Shown here piece after piece: positions 36,819-44,780 of a DNA stretch of 57,739 nt. The position numbers and the translations under genes were made by a program. The stretch lies in NCBI GenBank assembly GCA_017435615.1, contig JAFSET010000006.1, forward strand, positions 1 to 57,739, in the 5' to 3' direction. The notes beneath the pieces are model-generated. The model was not told where the DNA came from. It did not search any database and saw only the letters and a program-made list of their open reading frames with translations. Every line of letters begins with the position of its first letter. Positions within the stretch are counted from its first letter, which is position 1. This DNA comes from Oscillospiraceae bacterium (GTDB taxonomy: Bacteria > Bacillota > Clostridia > Oscillospirales > Oscillospiraceae).

Positions 36819-37505
36819 TTATTTCGTGATCAGCTCTGTCAAGGCGTAAGGGCGGTTGAATTCCAGGATGGTACCGCCGGGGATGCGGTCTGCAAAGCTG
36901 TGGGGATCGGCGCTGTTGGAGGCGAACATATCGTAGTGATTGGGGATATTCACCGGCGCGCCAATGGCTTTGGCGGTGGCCAGTGCCTGGTCGCAGTCCA
37001 TATTGCCCAGCCGGCCGTTGATGCAGATCAGGCAGATATCCGGCTTAAAATCGGCAATGTCAAACAGCCGTTCATCGTAAAGGGTATCTCCGCTGAAATA
37101 CAGGGTATAGCCCTCTGCCTGGACGATCAGACCCACCGCATCCGTAGAATGGAGGGCAAAAACAGGAGTCACCTGGAAGACACCGACAGTGACCGGCTGA
37201 CCGACCTTTAGTGCGGTACAGTTGGGACGGTTTAAGTTTTTTAACACCTCACAGCCCTCAGCCGTGGTGAAAAACTTCTGAGTTTCCGGAAACTGCACCG
37301 CAGTATCCGGGTCTAAATGGTCCAGGTGATTGTGGGTGCAGAACACGGCGTCGCAAAATAGCTCCTCCGGCGTCAAGGGGACGGGGAGCATCCGGGGACG
37401 GCCGGCGACCCGGTTGACACTGTCGGATAAATAAGGATCGATCAAAATACGGGTGTCTGCGCTTTGCAGCAGATAGCCGCTTTGTCCTAAAAATCGCAGG
37501 ATCAC
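36819..37505 (-). CDS. MBL-fold metal-dependent hydrolase (UlaG-like)
   Basis: A 228-residue metallo-beta-lactamase-fold protein. The metal-binding motif THNHLDHLD (His58, His60, Asp62, His63) comes early, LHSTDAVGLIV and YFSGDTLYDERL supply the next ligands, and IPNHYDMF the last histidine. It resembles the UlaG group (L-ascorbate-6-phosphate lactonase) in layout, so a lactonase role on a sugar acid is possible given its neighbours. Translation starts at a GTG that overlaps the stop of the upstream SDR gene (GTGA), with GGAGGG nine bases upstream. It is the last gene of the minus-strand sugar operon. Confidence 0.8.
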   Translation of the reverse strand: MILRFLGQSGYLLQSADTRILIDPYLSDSVNRVAGRPRMLPVPLTPEELFCDAVFCTHNHLDHLDPDTAVQFPETQKFFTTAEGCEVLKNLNRPNCTALKVGQPVTVGVFQVTPVFALHSTDAVGLIVQAEGYTLYFSGDTLYDERLFDIADFKPDICLICINGRLGNMDCDQALATAKAIGAPVNIPNHYDMFASNSADPHSFADRIPGGTILEFNRPYALTELITK

Positions 37506-38227
37506 AGGCTTTTCCCTCCGTCTACATAGATACTTTGGCCGGTAATGTACCGCCCGTCCTCGGAGCAAAGCAGAGCCACAATACCGGCAAGGTCCTCCGG
37601 CTGTCCGTAGAAACCGGCAGGAATGGAGTCGGAAACGGTTTTGGCATAGGCCGCATCGGATAAGGCATCTTTGTTGCGGTCTGTGACGATGACGCCGGGG
37701 GCCACATTGTTGACGGTAATGCCGAAGGGTGCAAGCTGCCCGGCCAAAGAGCGCATCATATTGGTCTGTGCCGCCTTGGAGGCGGAATATACCAGCATAT
37801 CCGGGTGGGGCTTTTTCTCCTGCACAGAGCCGACGGTGACGATACGGCCCCATTTTTTGGCTTTCATATGCTCTGCTGCCTTTTGCAGCAGCACCATGGA
37901 AGAAACAAAGTTGCAGTTAAGCTGGGCATAGCATTGCTCCAGGGTGATCTGCTGCCAGGGTGTTTTCTCCTGGACGGAGGCATTCAGGACGATGGCATCC
38001 ACAGGCCCCATAGCTTCCGCAAGCTGCTGGGCCTGAGCCGGATCCGTCAGATCTGCCATCAGGACCTGGGAGCTGCCGCCCTCTGCCAGGATCTGATCCC
38101 GGACCTCACAGGCCTTTTGGGTATTTGCGGCACAGTGGACCAAGACGTTCCAGCCTTCCCGGGCTAAACGCAGCGCCACTGCCCGTCCAATTCCCCGGGA
38201 TGCCCCGGTGACCAGTACAGTTTTCAT
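37502..38227 (-). CDS. Short-chain dehydrogenase/reductase (FabG-like)
   Basis: A 241-residue NAD(P)-dependent oxidoreductase. The cofactor loop TGASRGIG is at residues 7-14, followed by LNASVQEK (the NNAG position), the catalytic Ser in TVGSVQEKKP, the YSASK tyrosine/lysine pair, and GPEDLAG-type C-terminal blocks ending in ITGQSIYVDGG. AAAGGAG precedes two consecutive ATGs; the second (38227) has the better spacing. It is coupled by overlap to the MBL-fold gene. It probably oxidises a sugar, sugar acid or polyol; the 320 bp palindromic repeat separates it from the upstream sugar genes. Confidence 0.82.
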   Translation of the reverse strand: MKTVLVTGASRGIGRAVALRLAREGWNVLVHCAANTQKACEVRDQILAEGGSSQVLMADLTDPAQAQQLAEAMGPVDAIVLNASVQEKTPWQQITLEQCYAQLNCNFVSSMVLLQKAAEHMKAKKWGRIVTVGSVQEKKPHPDMLVYSASKAAQTNMMRSLAGQLAPFGITVNNVAPGVIVTDRNKDALSDAAYAKTVSDSIPAGFYGQPEDLAGIVALLCSEDGRYITGQSIYVDGGKSL

Positions 38228-38241
38228 CATATACTCCTTTC

Positions 38242-38561
38242 AAATTCCAGTTTATCGAGCAGATTGCCCTGACGGGCAATGGCATTTTTCAAATGCCGGG
38301 GAAACGGATTGCCACGCCAGTGTGCGCACTGGCTCGCAATGACAAATCGGTGGGTTTCTACCGTTTTGTGAAACAGGAATATTTGATGATACGCAACATT
38401 TTTGCTTCTTTTGCAACAAAACAAAAACCTGAAGCGGTGTCATTGCGAACCAGTGACCGATGTCACTGGTGTGGCAATCCGTTATCTTCAGCAATGCGTA
38501 GCATTGCGCCGCCCGCAGGGCGGCAATTTGACATCCTCAACAGCTCGAAAAATAAGAATTT
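38242..38561. repeat. Palindromic intergenic repeat, subtype B, copy 2
   Basis: Same family as the copy at 20902: ends AAATTCCAGTTTATCGAGC (38242-38260) and CAGCTCG with AGAATTT (38541-38561), the ATTGCCC/GGGCAAT and GGCATTT/AAATGCC hairpins at the left, GCAATGC/GCATTGC and GCCGCCC/GGGCGGC at the right, and the inner GGATTGCCACGCCA/TGGTGTGGCAATCC and TCGCAATGACA/TGTCATTGCGA stems. It is about 60 bp shorter in the middle. The right end overlaps the stop codon of the RraA-like gene by two bases, as at folC. It occupies the whole 332 bp gap between the two genes. Confidence 0.85.
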
Positions 38562-39474
38562 ACAGTGCGGTTTGGGTGTCGTTGGGGTCGCCGTTGCGGG
38601 CAAGGTCGTATTCCTTGGACCAATCCAGATCCCGGTATTCCTCGCCCCGGGGGTCCGTGTGGATCCATGCCAAAAGCATATCCAGCATTTCCTCGGTCCA
38701 GGTGTTTTTGTCGATCTGCGCGGTGGTAAACTTGCCCTGGCCGATCATTTCAAAACCGAAATCATCCTTCACATGGGTCTTGGCAGCGCCTTCCACCACA
38801 TCCGCCACCAAATGGGCCGGGATAAACAGCACACCGCCGCCGGCACCAAACACCACATCACCGGGCAGACATACCGCACCGCCAAAATTGGTGATGCCGT
38901 TCCAGTCCTTCATCACAAATTCCCGGATGGGGGTGGGGTCAATGCCCCGGTAGTAGACCTGTACATCCGGGACCTGCTTCATCTGCTCCACATCCCGGAC
39001 ACCGCCCCAAATTACGGCACCGCCGTTAACGGTGCGCTTCTTAATGGCGGTGGTCAGGTTGCCGCCTAAAAAGGTACCCTTGTAGATCTTGTCATACATA
39101 TCCGCTACCACCACATCCCGTTCGTACAGATTGTCGATGACCCACTGGTTATAGTTGCCGGAACGGCCATCCTCCGCACCACGGGCAAACTGCAATTGGT
39201 GCAGATCCGGACGGGTAGGGCAGAAGGAGCAGGTGACGGCCCGGCCTACCAGCTTGCGCCCGTCATCGTGCAGAGCGTGCATGGGATTTTTACCGCCGCC
39301 TACAAACTGGCTCTCGTAGCCCAGTACAAAAATAGGCTTCCATACCTCTTCCAGTGTCATGCCATATAAGGCGTCCAAATACTTGTCCGCGACCTTGGGT
39401 CTGCCGTCAGGCAGCCGTTCTCCCTTCCATAAGGGAGTCAGGTCGATGATGGATTGTCTGTCGTTAAAATGCAT
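38560..39474 (-). CDS. RraA-like family protein (possible aldolase/decarboxylase)
   Basis: A 304-residue protein of the RraA/MenG-like superfamily, whose catalytic members are divalent-metal aldolases or decarboxylases of keto acids. The key block is VVVADMYDKI then FLGGNLTTAIKKRTVNGGAVIWGGVRD (about 121-165, quoted in two parts), which holds the GGN and RD substrate and metal residues. It is longer than stand-alone RraA (about 160 residues), with extra N- and C-terminal parts as seen in members next to enolase-superfamily genes. AAGGAGGG precedes the ATG. It follows the first dehydratase by 30 bp, so it may process the 2-keto-3-deoxy acid that enzyme releases (inference). Confidence 0.78.
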   Translation of the reverse strand: MHFNDRQSIIDLTPLWKGERLPDGRPKVADKYLDALYGMTLEEVWKPIFVLGYESQFVGGGKNPMHALHDDGRKLVGRAVTCSFCPTRPDLHQLQFARGAEDGRSGNYNQWVIDNLYERDVVVADMYDKIYKGTFLGGNLTTAIKKRTVNGGAVIWGGVRDVEQMKQVPDVQVYYRGIDPTPIREFVMKDWNGITNFGGAVCLPGDVVFGAGGGVLFIPAHLVADVVEGAAKTHVKDDFGFEMIGQGKFTTAQIDKNTWTEEMLDMLLAWIHTDPRGEEYRDLDWSKEYDLARNGDPNDTQTAL

Positions 39475-39504
39475 AGGAATCCCTCCTTCTTTGAAATATA
39501 CGGA

Positions 39505-40842
39505 TCAGCTCCAAATTCTGTCGTTGGAAAACTCACGGTCCCACAGCTCGGTGGGTTCAAAATAGCCGGGGATGCTGGGGTTGATGTGAGCACGGATCAC
39601 TTCTTCATTCAGCTCGTCAAAGCCAAGGCCCGGCTTGTCCGGCACCCGGATAAAGCCGTCCCGGAACAGCGGCTTGTCGATGCCGGTGACGATGTCGTTC
39701 CACCAGGGAACATCCACAGAGTGAAACTCCAGTGCCAGCACATTGTGCATGGCGGCGGCAGTTTGCACCGCAGCCATGCAGGCCACCGGACTTTCTGCCA
39801 TATGTACCGCTGTGGCAACGCCGTACTCGTCGGCAATATCGGCAATTTTCTTCAGCTCCAGGGCACCGCCGCAGGTCAAAATGTCCGGGTGGATCACAGA
39901 AACACCGCCGGCCTTGATCAGGGTCTCAAAGCCCTCCTTCAGGTAAATATCCTCACCGGTACACACCGGGATGGTGGTGCTGTTTCGCAGGCGCACATAC
40001 TGATCGGTGTACATCCAGGGGACCATGTCCTCGATCCAGGCAATGTTGTAGGGTTCCATACGCCGGGCAAAGCGGATGCAGTCCTCCACGCACACATGAC
40101 CGAAATGGTCCACCGCCAAAGGCACTTCGTAACCGATGACCTCCCGGACCTGACGGACATATTCTTCCAAATAGGCAAGCCCCTTTTCTGTCAGATGAAT
40201 ACCGGTGTGGGGGTGGGCGGTGGTGACGATCTGGTAGCTTTTTTGGTGGCGCACCATATCGGCCGTGACGCTGCCGCCCTGGACATTTAAAATGTGACCG
40301 GCGTACTTTTTCATATCCTCAATGAAACCCAGGGGTGCGTTGAGGGTTCCCGGCTCATCCAGCAGCAGACCGATGCCTAAGTCCATTTTCAGGAAGGTAA
40401 AGCCCATATCCATCCGCTTTTTCAGGGCCAGGCCCATATCGTGGCCGGTATGCTTGCCGTCCACATCGGTGTCGCAGTAGACCCGGACCTCGTCCCGGAA
40501 TTTACCGCCTAAAAGCTGGTACAGAGGCACGCCATAGGCCTTGCCTGCCAGGTCCCACAGGGCAATTTCAATACCGGAAACACCGCCGCCCTGCCGGGAG
40601 GGACCGCCGAATTGCTTGATCTTGCGGAAAATTTTGTCCACATTGCAGGGGTTTTCTCCTAAAATGCGGCTTTTGAGCATCAGGGCGTAGGTTTTGCTGG
40701 AGGCATCCCGGACCTCACCGTAGCCACTGAGTCCCTGATTGGTGTCGATGCGCAGAATGGTGCAGCGCTTCGGTGCGCCGTCGATATCCACAAAACGCAT
40801 ATCTGTAATTTTCAAATCGGAGGGATTGGAGTAGGTGTTCAT
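39505..40842 (-). CDS. Enolase-superfamily sugar acid dehydratase, galactonate-dehydratase-like
   Basis: A 445-residue mandelate racemase/muconate lactonising enzyme family protein that should abstract the alpha proton of a sugar acid and lose water. Candidate catalytic set: Lys152 (LKMDLG), metal ligands Asp244 with His246 (AVDHFGH), Glu271 (WIEDM) and Glu297 (TGEDIY), and His347 (VHMAES), as in D-galactonate dehydratases. An insertion of about 55 residues (157-210) separates Lys152 from the barrel and makes the protein longer than the usual 380-400. AAAGGAA precedes the ATG at 40842. It is the first gene of a minus-strand operon and divergent from an AraC regulator. The substrate is not decidable from sequence. 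Confidence 0.85.
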   Translation of the reverse strand: MNTYSNPSDLKITDMRFVDIDGAPKRCTILRIDTNQGLSGYGEVRDASSKTYALMLKSRILGENPCNVDKIFRKIKQFGGPSRQGGGVSGIEIALWDLAGKAYGVPLYQLLGGKFRDEVRVYCDTDVDGKHTGHDMGLALKKRMDMGFTFLKMDLGIGLLLDEPGTLNAPLGFIEDMKKYAGHILNVQGGSVTADMVRHQKSYQIVTTAHPHTGIHLTEKGLAYLEEYVRQVREVIGYEVPLAVDHFGHVCVEDCIRFARRMEPYNIAWIEDMVPWMYTDQYVRLRNSTTIPVCTGEDIYLKEGFETLIKAGGVSVIHPDILTCGGALELKKIADIADEYGVATAVHMAESPVACMAAVQTAAAMHNVLALEFHSVDVPWWNDIVTGIDKPLFRDGFIRVPDKPGLGFDELNEEVIRAHINPSIPGYFEPTELWDREFSNDRIWS

Positions 40843-40884
40843 GGTTGCAATTCCTTTCGTATCATTGACAAAGCAAAACTTTGC

Positions 40885-40911
40885 GATTACAATTATTATA
40901 CGATCACAATT
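40885..40911. promoter_or_regulatory. Direct repeat bracketing a minus-strand -10 box; candidate AraC operator
   Basis: GATTACAATT (40885-40894) and GATCACAATT (40902-40911) are 17 bp apart and flank ATTATA (40895-40900), the -10 box of the dehydratase promoter read on the minus strand. AraC-family regulators often use direct half-sites of this size. Confidence 0.45.
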
Positions 40912-40971
40912 GAGAAATTTCATCAAATATATTATATTATTTGCAAAATATCTTACAAAGGCCGTGATAGT

Positions 40972-41835
40972 ATGATTTTACCCCTGGGACAGATCGCAAG
41001 TCCGGAGGATGACCGGTTTTTAAAAATGTGGCAAGTACAGGTAGACCAGGCAAACCGCATTTTACGGGAACACCGGCATATTAACTTTGAAATTGCCGTT
41101 GTTTGGCACGGGAAGGGGGTCTATCATACCGCATCCGGTGTGTGCGATATGGAGCCGGGGGATGTGTTTGTGTTTTCCGGCAATGAGCCCCACTGTATTA
41201 CGAAAATTCTGCCTGGGGGTCTGCAACTGATCAACCTGCACTTTAACTGGCAGTTTTTCAGCCGCTGCTGTATGGCCGCGGACCGCTATCCCAATATGTT
41301 TTTTGCCCACAGCAAGGGTTTTGTCAACCGCATTGAAGCAAGCCGCGCAGAGCCTTTGCGTCAGCTTCTGGACAGAATTCGCCGGGAGCTGGAGGCGGAG
41401 GAGCCCCAGTGGGAGAGCGCAGTGGGTGCCTGTGTGAATATGCTGTTTGTGGAGCTTTTGCGCCATCACGGCTACTACACCCCGGAGGAGGGGGCTCACC
41501 GGGCTATGGATAAGATCCTGCTGGGCGTACGCTTTATTGACGAACATTTTACAGAGGACATCACCTTGGAGCAGATCGCGGAAAAAAGCGGCATCACGCC
41601 CAACTATTTTACAAAGCTGTTCCGGAATTGCTTTCAGGTGCGGCTGTGGGACTATATCACCGCCAAACGCATCGACCGGGCGAAACGGCTGCTTTCTTCC
41701 GGCAGCGCTATGACAGTGCTGCAGATCGCGGAGGAATGTGGCTTTCACAACACTGCCAATTTTAACCGTGCTTTTCTGAAATTTACCGGCATTTCTCCCA
41801 GTACCTACAAAAGCCGCCGGGAGCTGCTGCACTAA
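40972..41835 (+). CDS. AraC-family transcriptional regulator (cupin sensor)
   Basis: A 287-residue regulator. The N-terminal cupin-like ligand domain (about 20-120: NFEIAVVWHGKGVYHT, DMEPGDVFVFSGNEPHCI) is joined to a C-terminal AraC/XylS double helix-turn-helix (about 185-287: ITLEQIAEKSGITPNYFTKL, then VLQIAEECGFHNTANFNRAF and the FTGISPSTYKS signature). It is divergent from the dehydratase operon with a 129 bp shared promoter region, so it very probably controls that operon. Site AAAGG stands 11 bases before the ATG, a rather long spacing. Confidence 0.88.
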   Translation: MILPLGQIASPEDDRFLKMWQVQVDQANRILREHRHINFEIAVVWHGKGVYHTASGVCDMEPGDVFVFSGNEPHCITKILPGGLQLINLHFNWQFFSRCCMAADRYPNMFFAHSKGFVNRIEASRAEPLRQLLDRIRRELEAEEPQWESAVGACVNMLFVELLRHHGYYTPEEGAHRAMDKILLGVRFIDEHFTEDITLEQIAEKSGITPNYFTKLFRNCFQVRLWDYITAKRIDRAKRLLSSGSAMTVLQIAEECGFHNTANFNRAFLKFTGISPSTYKSRRELLH

Positions 41836-41845
41836 AAATGGATAC

Positions 41846-41882
41846 GACCCGGCGGTGAACCGTCGGGTCTATCGTTATTTTT
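41846..41882. terminator. Terminator between the AraC gene and the convergent SDR gene
   Basis: GACCCGGCGGT pairs with ACCGTCGGGTC (41846-41869, one G-T pair) around GA, followed by ATCGTTATTTTTT. It should stop the AraC transcript; the T-run enters the end of the opposing SDR gene. Confidence 0.75.
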
Positions 41883-42657
41883 TGAGGACCCGGGGGAAAA
41901 GCTGGCAGCTCATACCGCCGTCCACGATCAGCTCCGTGCCGGTAATGTTTTTGGACAGATCCGTCCCCAGGAACCAGCAGGCATTGGCAATATCCTCAAA
42001 ATCGGAGATATCCCCAATGGGCGTCAGCTTGCCGTTTACGATCTGCTTGTCGCCCATTTCCACCCAGCGCTGGGTTTTGATGGTTCCGGGCAGCACCACA
42101 TTGCAGCGGATGCCGTAAGGACCCAAATCCAAAGCCAGTGCTTTGCTAAGGGCGTTGATACCGCCTTTGGAGGCGGAATAGGCTGCCCGGTTGGGAATAG
42201 CCCGGTATGCGGTGTTGGAGCTGATGAAAACCACAGCGCCCTTGCCTTTTTCACGCATACGCAGGGCGGCCTGACGGATCATGGTAAAATTCCAAACCAA
42301 ATTGGTTTCAAAGACCTCACCGAAGGCTTCCACCGGCACGGTCCAAAAATCCTGACCGGCTGCCGGGTCCTGGGGGTCAAAGCCCATGTTGGCGGCGTTC
42401 AGGACCACCGTTTCCACGAAACGCCCGGTGCGGTCGATATCCTGAAAGATATCGATTAACTGCTGCTCGTTGCGGATATCGCACCCGTAGCCTTTGGCAA
42501 ATATGCCGTAGGTATCAGCCAGGGTCTTGGCGGAAAGCTCCGCCTTTTCCTTGCGGCGGCTGGTGATAAACACATCCCAGCCCTGCTGGGCGAAGTGCCG
42601 GGCGATCCCAAAGCCGGTGCCGGACTGGGCACCTGTGATCAGTACTGCATGTGTCAT
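41875..42657 (-). CDS. Short-chain dehydrogenase/reductase, SDR superfamily
   Basis: A 260-residue oxidoreductase. Cofactor loop TGAQSGTGFGIA (8-19) with an Arg-rich ITSRRKEK after the second strand, which suggests NADP. LNAANMG replaces NNAG, the Ser of FISSNTAYRA and the YSASKGG pair form the active site, and LPGTIKT and the ITGTELIVDGG end complete the family pattern. Its ATG overlaps the stop of the GH16 gene by ATGA, so it is the third gene of the operon after the second dehydratase and GH16. The substrate is probably a sugar or polyol freed by that set (inference). Confidence 0.83.
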   Translation of the reverse strand: MTHAVLITGAQSGTGFGIARHFAQQGWDVFITSRRKEKAELSAKTLADTYGIFAKGYGCDIRNEQQLIDIFQDIDRTGRFVETVVLNAANMGFDPQDPAAGQDFWTVPVEAFGEVFETNLVWNFTMIRQAALRMREKGKGAVVFISSNTAYRAIPNRAAYSASKGGINALSKALALDLGPYGIRCNVVLPGTIKTQRWVEMGDKQIVNGKLTPIGDISDFEDIANACWFLGTDLSKNITGTELIVDGGMSCQLFPRVLKK

Positions 42658-43499
42658 CCTCGTTTCACCCTGTCATACACCCGGACAAAGTCCACAATGA
42701 AGGCATCGTCCACAAAGCCGTCGTATCGTTTTTTCGGCGTTTTTCCGTCTTCCATATATTCACCCACCTTCAGCGGCTTGTCAAACCGATAGCCCCGGAT
42801 CTCGGTGGTCAGCAGGATAAACTGAGGTACGGCGGAAACGGCCTGGTTGCACCGGGCCATCTCTTTGCCGTCGCAGTAGTATACATAGCCGTCCTCCTGC
42901 CAGTCCAGGCCGAAATAATGCCAGCCGTCCGGGGTGTCCTCCAGCTTGTATTTGATACGGCCGTCTTCTTTGCACTGGTGTCCGTAGCCGCCGTAAATAT
43001 TGCCGGAGGTGTTTTCGCCCTCTGCAAAGTATTCCATAATATCACATTCCACGCCGCACCATTTGGGATCGTAGTTGGTGCCGATGGTGGGAGCCTGCAG
43101 CCAAAAAGCACTCCACATCACATCCGGCTCTTTTTGGAACTTGCAGCGGCACTCGTAGTAGCCGTATCTGTGCTGGAAGGTGGGCTCTTTGATGGTGCCA
43201 AGGGGCCAAAAACGGTCGGAGTCCTTGGGGGGATCAAAGGAATTGGAGCCGGTTTGAAGCTGGGCGGACACATAATGACCGTCCTTTTCCACCCGGTGCA
43301 GCTCCAGATGGCTGTTGCCGTCCAGGATAACGCCCTGATCGGTATAGGCCTCAAAGGGCTTGCCCCAGAAATTCAGGCGGAAATCCCACTTTGTCCGGTC
43401 CAGCTCGGTGCCGTCAAATTCATCGGCCCATACCAGCTCCCACTGGCCCTCCTCAGGCAGATAACTGGGCTCGTGGCCTTCAATTTCAAACTTTTTCAT
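42654..43499 (-). CDS. Glycoside hydrolase family 16, cytoplasmic-looking
   Basis: A 281-residue GH16-type beta-glucanase/galactanase fold. WELVWADEFDGTELDRTKW (start near 20) is the usual N-terminal strand, and the catalytic motif ECDIME carries the nucleophile Glu151, Asp153 and acid/base Glu156. YGYYECRCKF and HYFGLDWQEDGYVYYCDG flank it. There is no signal peptide, although most GH16 enzymes are secreted, so it may cut imported oligosaccharides or be exported another way. AAGGAG precedes the ATG. It sits between an enolase-type dehydratase and an SDR gene, which suggests breakdown of a uronic- or sugar-acid-bearing glycan. Confidence 0.88.
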   Translation of the reverse strand: MKKFEIEGHEPSYLPEEGQWELVWADEFDGTELDRTKWDFRLNFWGKPFEAYTDQGVILDGNSHLELHRVEKDGHYVSAQLQTGSNSFDPPKDSDRFWPLGTIKEPTFQHRYGYYECRCKFQKEPDVMWSAFWLQAPTIGTNYDPKWCGVECDIMEYFAEGENTSGNIYGGYGHQCKEDGRIKYKLEDTPDGWHYFGLDWQEDGYVYYCDGKEMARCNQAVSAVPQFILLTTEIRGYRFDKPLKVGEYMEDGKTPKKRYDGFVDDAFIVDFVRVYDRVKRG

Positions 43500-43510
43500 G
43501 TTTTTACTCC

Positions 43511-44671
43511 TTAGAAATAAAATTCGGTTTTTGCCGGTCGGATATCGGTTAAAGCACCGGTGTAGTGCCTTAAGGTATGCGCCTGGTAGGGATGCTGCAG
43601 GCAGGCCTCCTCGTTGATCTCAAGCCCTAAGCCGGGCTTGTCGGGGATGGTGATGTAGCCGTCCTGATAGACAAGGCTCTCGTCGGTCACATCCTTGCGC
43701 CAGGCTACATCGCTGTACATGATCTCCAGAATGGAAAAATTGGGACAGCAGGCAGCAAGCTGCAGCGTGGCGGCATTGGCAACGGGACCGGAAGGGTTGT
43801 GAGGGGCAAAGGGGATGTAGTAGCTTTCCGCCACGGCGGCAATTTTCTTAAGCTCCATAATGCCCCCGGCATGGGAGACATCCGGCTGAATATAATCCGC
43901 CGCACGCAGTTCAAACAGGTCCTTATAGGATTTCAGAGTGTACAGCCGTTCGCCTGCGGCAATGGCAACCGGGGATTTGTCCCGGACGGCCTTCAAAGCC
44001 TCCAGGTTGTCCGGCGGCGTAGGTTCTTCAAAGAACATGGGCTTGAACGGTTCCAGCTCCTTGGCGATTTTTATGCCGGTAGGCACATTGAACCGCCCAT
44101 GTCCTTCAATCAGCAGGTCCACATCCTTGCCCACGGCACTGCGCACCTGGGCAACACATTCCAGTGCGGTGTCCAAATCCTGATTGGAGATCTCCAAATA
44201 GGCTTTTCCAAAGGGGTCCCATTTCATCGCGGTCACGCCCCGTGCCACGGCCTGCTTTGCTTTTTCCGCAAATTCTGCCGGCGTTTTGGCACCTGCAAAC
44301 CAGCCGTTGACGTAGATGCGTACCTTGTCGCGGACCTTGCCGCCCAAAAGCTGATAAACGGGGACATTCAGATGCTTGCCCAAAATATCCCACAGGGCCA
44401 TTTCCACAGCAGACAGCGCGGACATCAGCACCGCACCGCCACGCCAGTAGGCATCCCGGTAAATGTCATGGAAATGCTTTTCAATGTCCAGGGGATTTTT
44501 GCCCACCAGGTATTCCCGGATGTGTGCCACCGCACCGAGCAGTGCCTTTTCCTTATATTCCAGCGTGGCTTCACCAACGCCGGTAATGCCTTGGTCGGTG
44601 TACACCTTGACAAACACCCAATTAGTCCGAAAACAGTCCACCGTAAAGGTTTTGATATCGGTTACTTTCAT
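43511..44671 (-). CDS. Enolase-superfamily sugar acid dehydratase, second copy
   Basis: A 386-residue mandelate racemase/muconate lactonising enzyme family protein with typical length. Candidate catalytic residues: Lys150 (AMKWDPFG), metal ligands Glu189 with His191 (LIEGHGRF), Glu215 (FEEPTPP) and Glu241 (AAGERLY), and His291 (APHNPSGP). The SAVEMALWDILGK and QLLGGKVRDKV blocks are standard. It differs clearly from the copy at 39505, so the two probably take different sugar acids. GGTGGA precedes the ATG at 44671, chosen over an upstream in-frame codon. First gene of a three-gene operon divergent from an AraC regulator. Confidence 0.87.
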   Translation of the reverse strand: MKVTDIKTFTVDCFRTNWVFVKVYTDQGITGVGEATLEYKEKALLGAVAHIREYLVGKNPLDIEKHFHDIYRDAYWRGGAVLMSALSAVEMALWDILGKHLNVPVYQLLGGKVRDKVRIYVNGWFAGAKTPAEFAEKAKQAVARGVTAMKWDPFGKAYLEISNQDLDTALECVAQVRSAVGKDVDLLIEGHGRFNVPTGIKIAKELEPFKPMFFEEPTPPDNLEALKAVRDKSPVAIAAGERLYTLKSYKDLFELRAADYIQPDVSHAGGIMELKKIAAVAESYYIPFAPHNPSGPVANAATLQLAACCPNFSILEIMYSDVAWRKDVTDESLVYQDGYITIPDKPGLGLEINEEACLQHPYQAHTLRHYTGALTDIRPAKTEFYF

Positions 44672-44780
44672 AAATCCACCTGCCTGTTTACATTTTGATA
44701 GTTTCATAGTATTATAGATGTTACTAAAATCCTATCATATTCTTACTGTATTTATTAGAAATCTTATGGGAGGTGGCAAA
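44672..44780. other. AT-rich divergent promoter region
   Basis: Very AT-rich spacer between the second dehydratase and the second AraC gene. ATTATA (44711-44716) is a possible minus-strand -10 box, and GATAG (44695-44699) mirrors CTATC (44732-44736) around it. I cannot assign operators with confidence. Confidence 0.4.
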
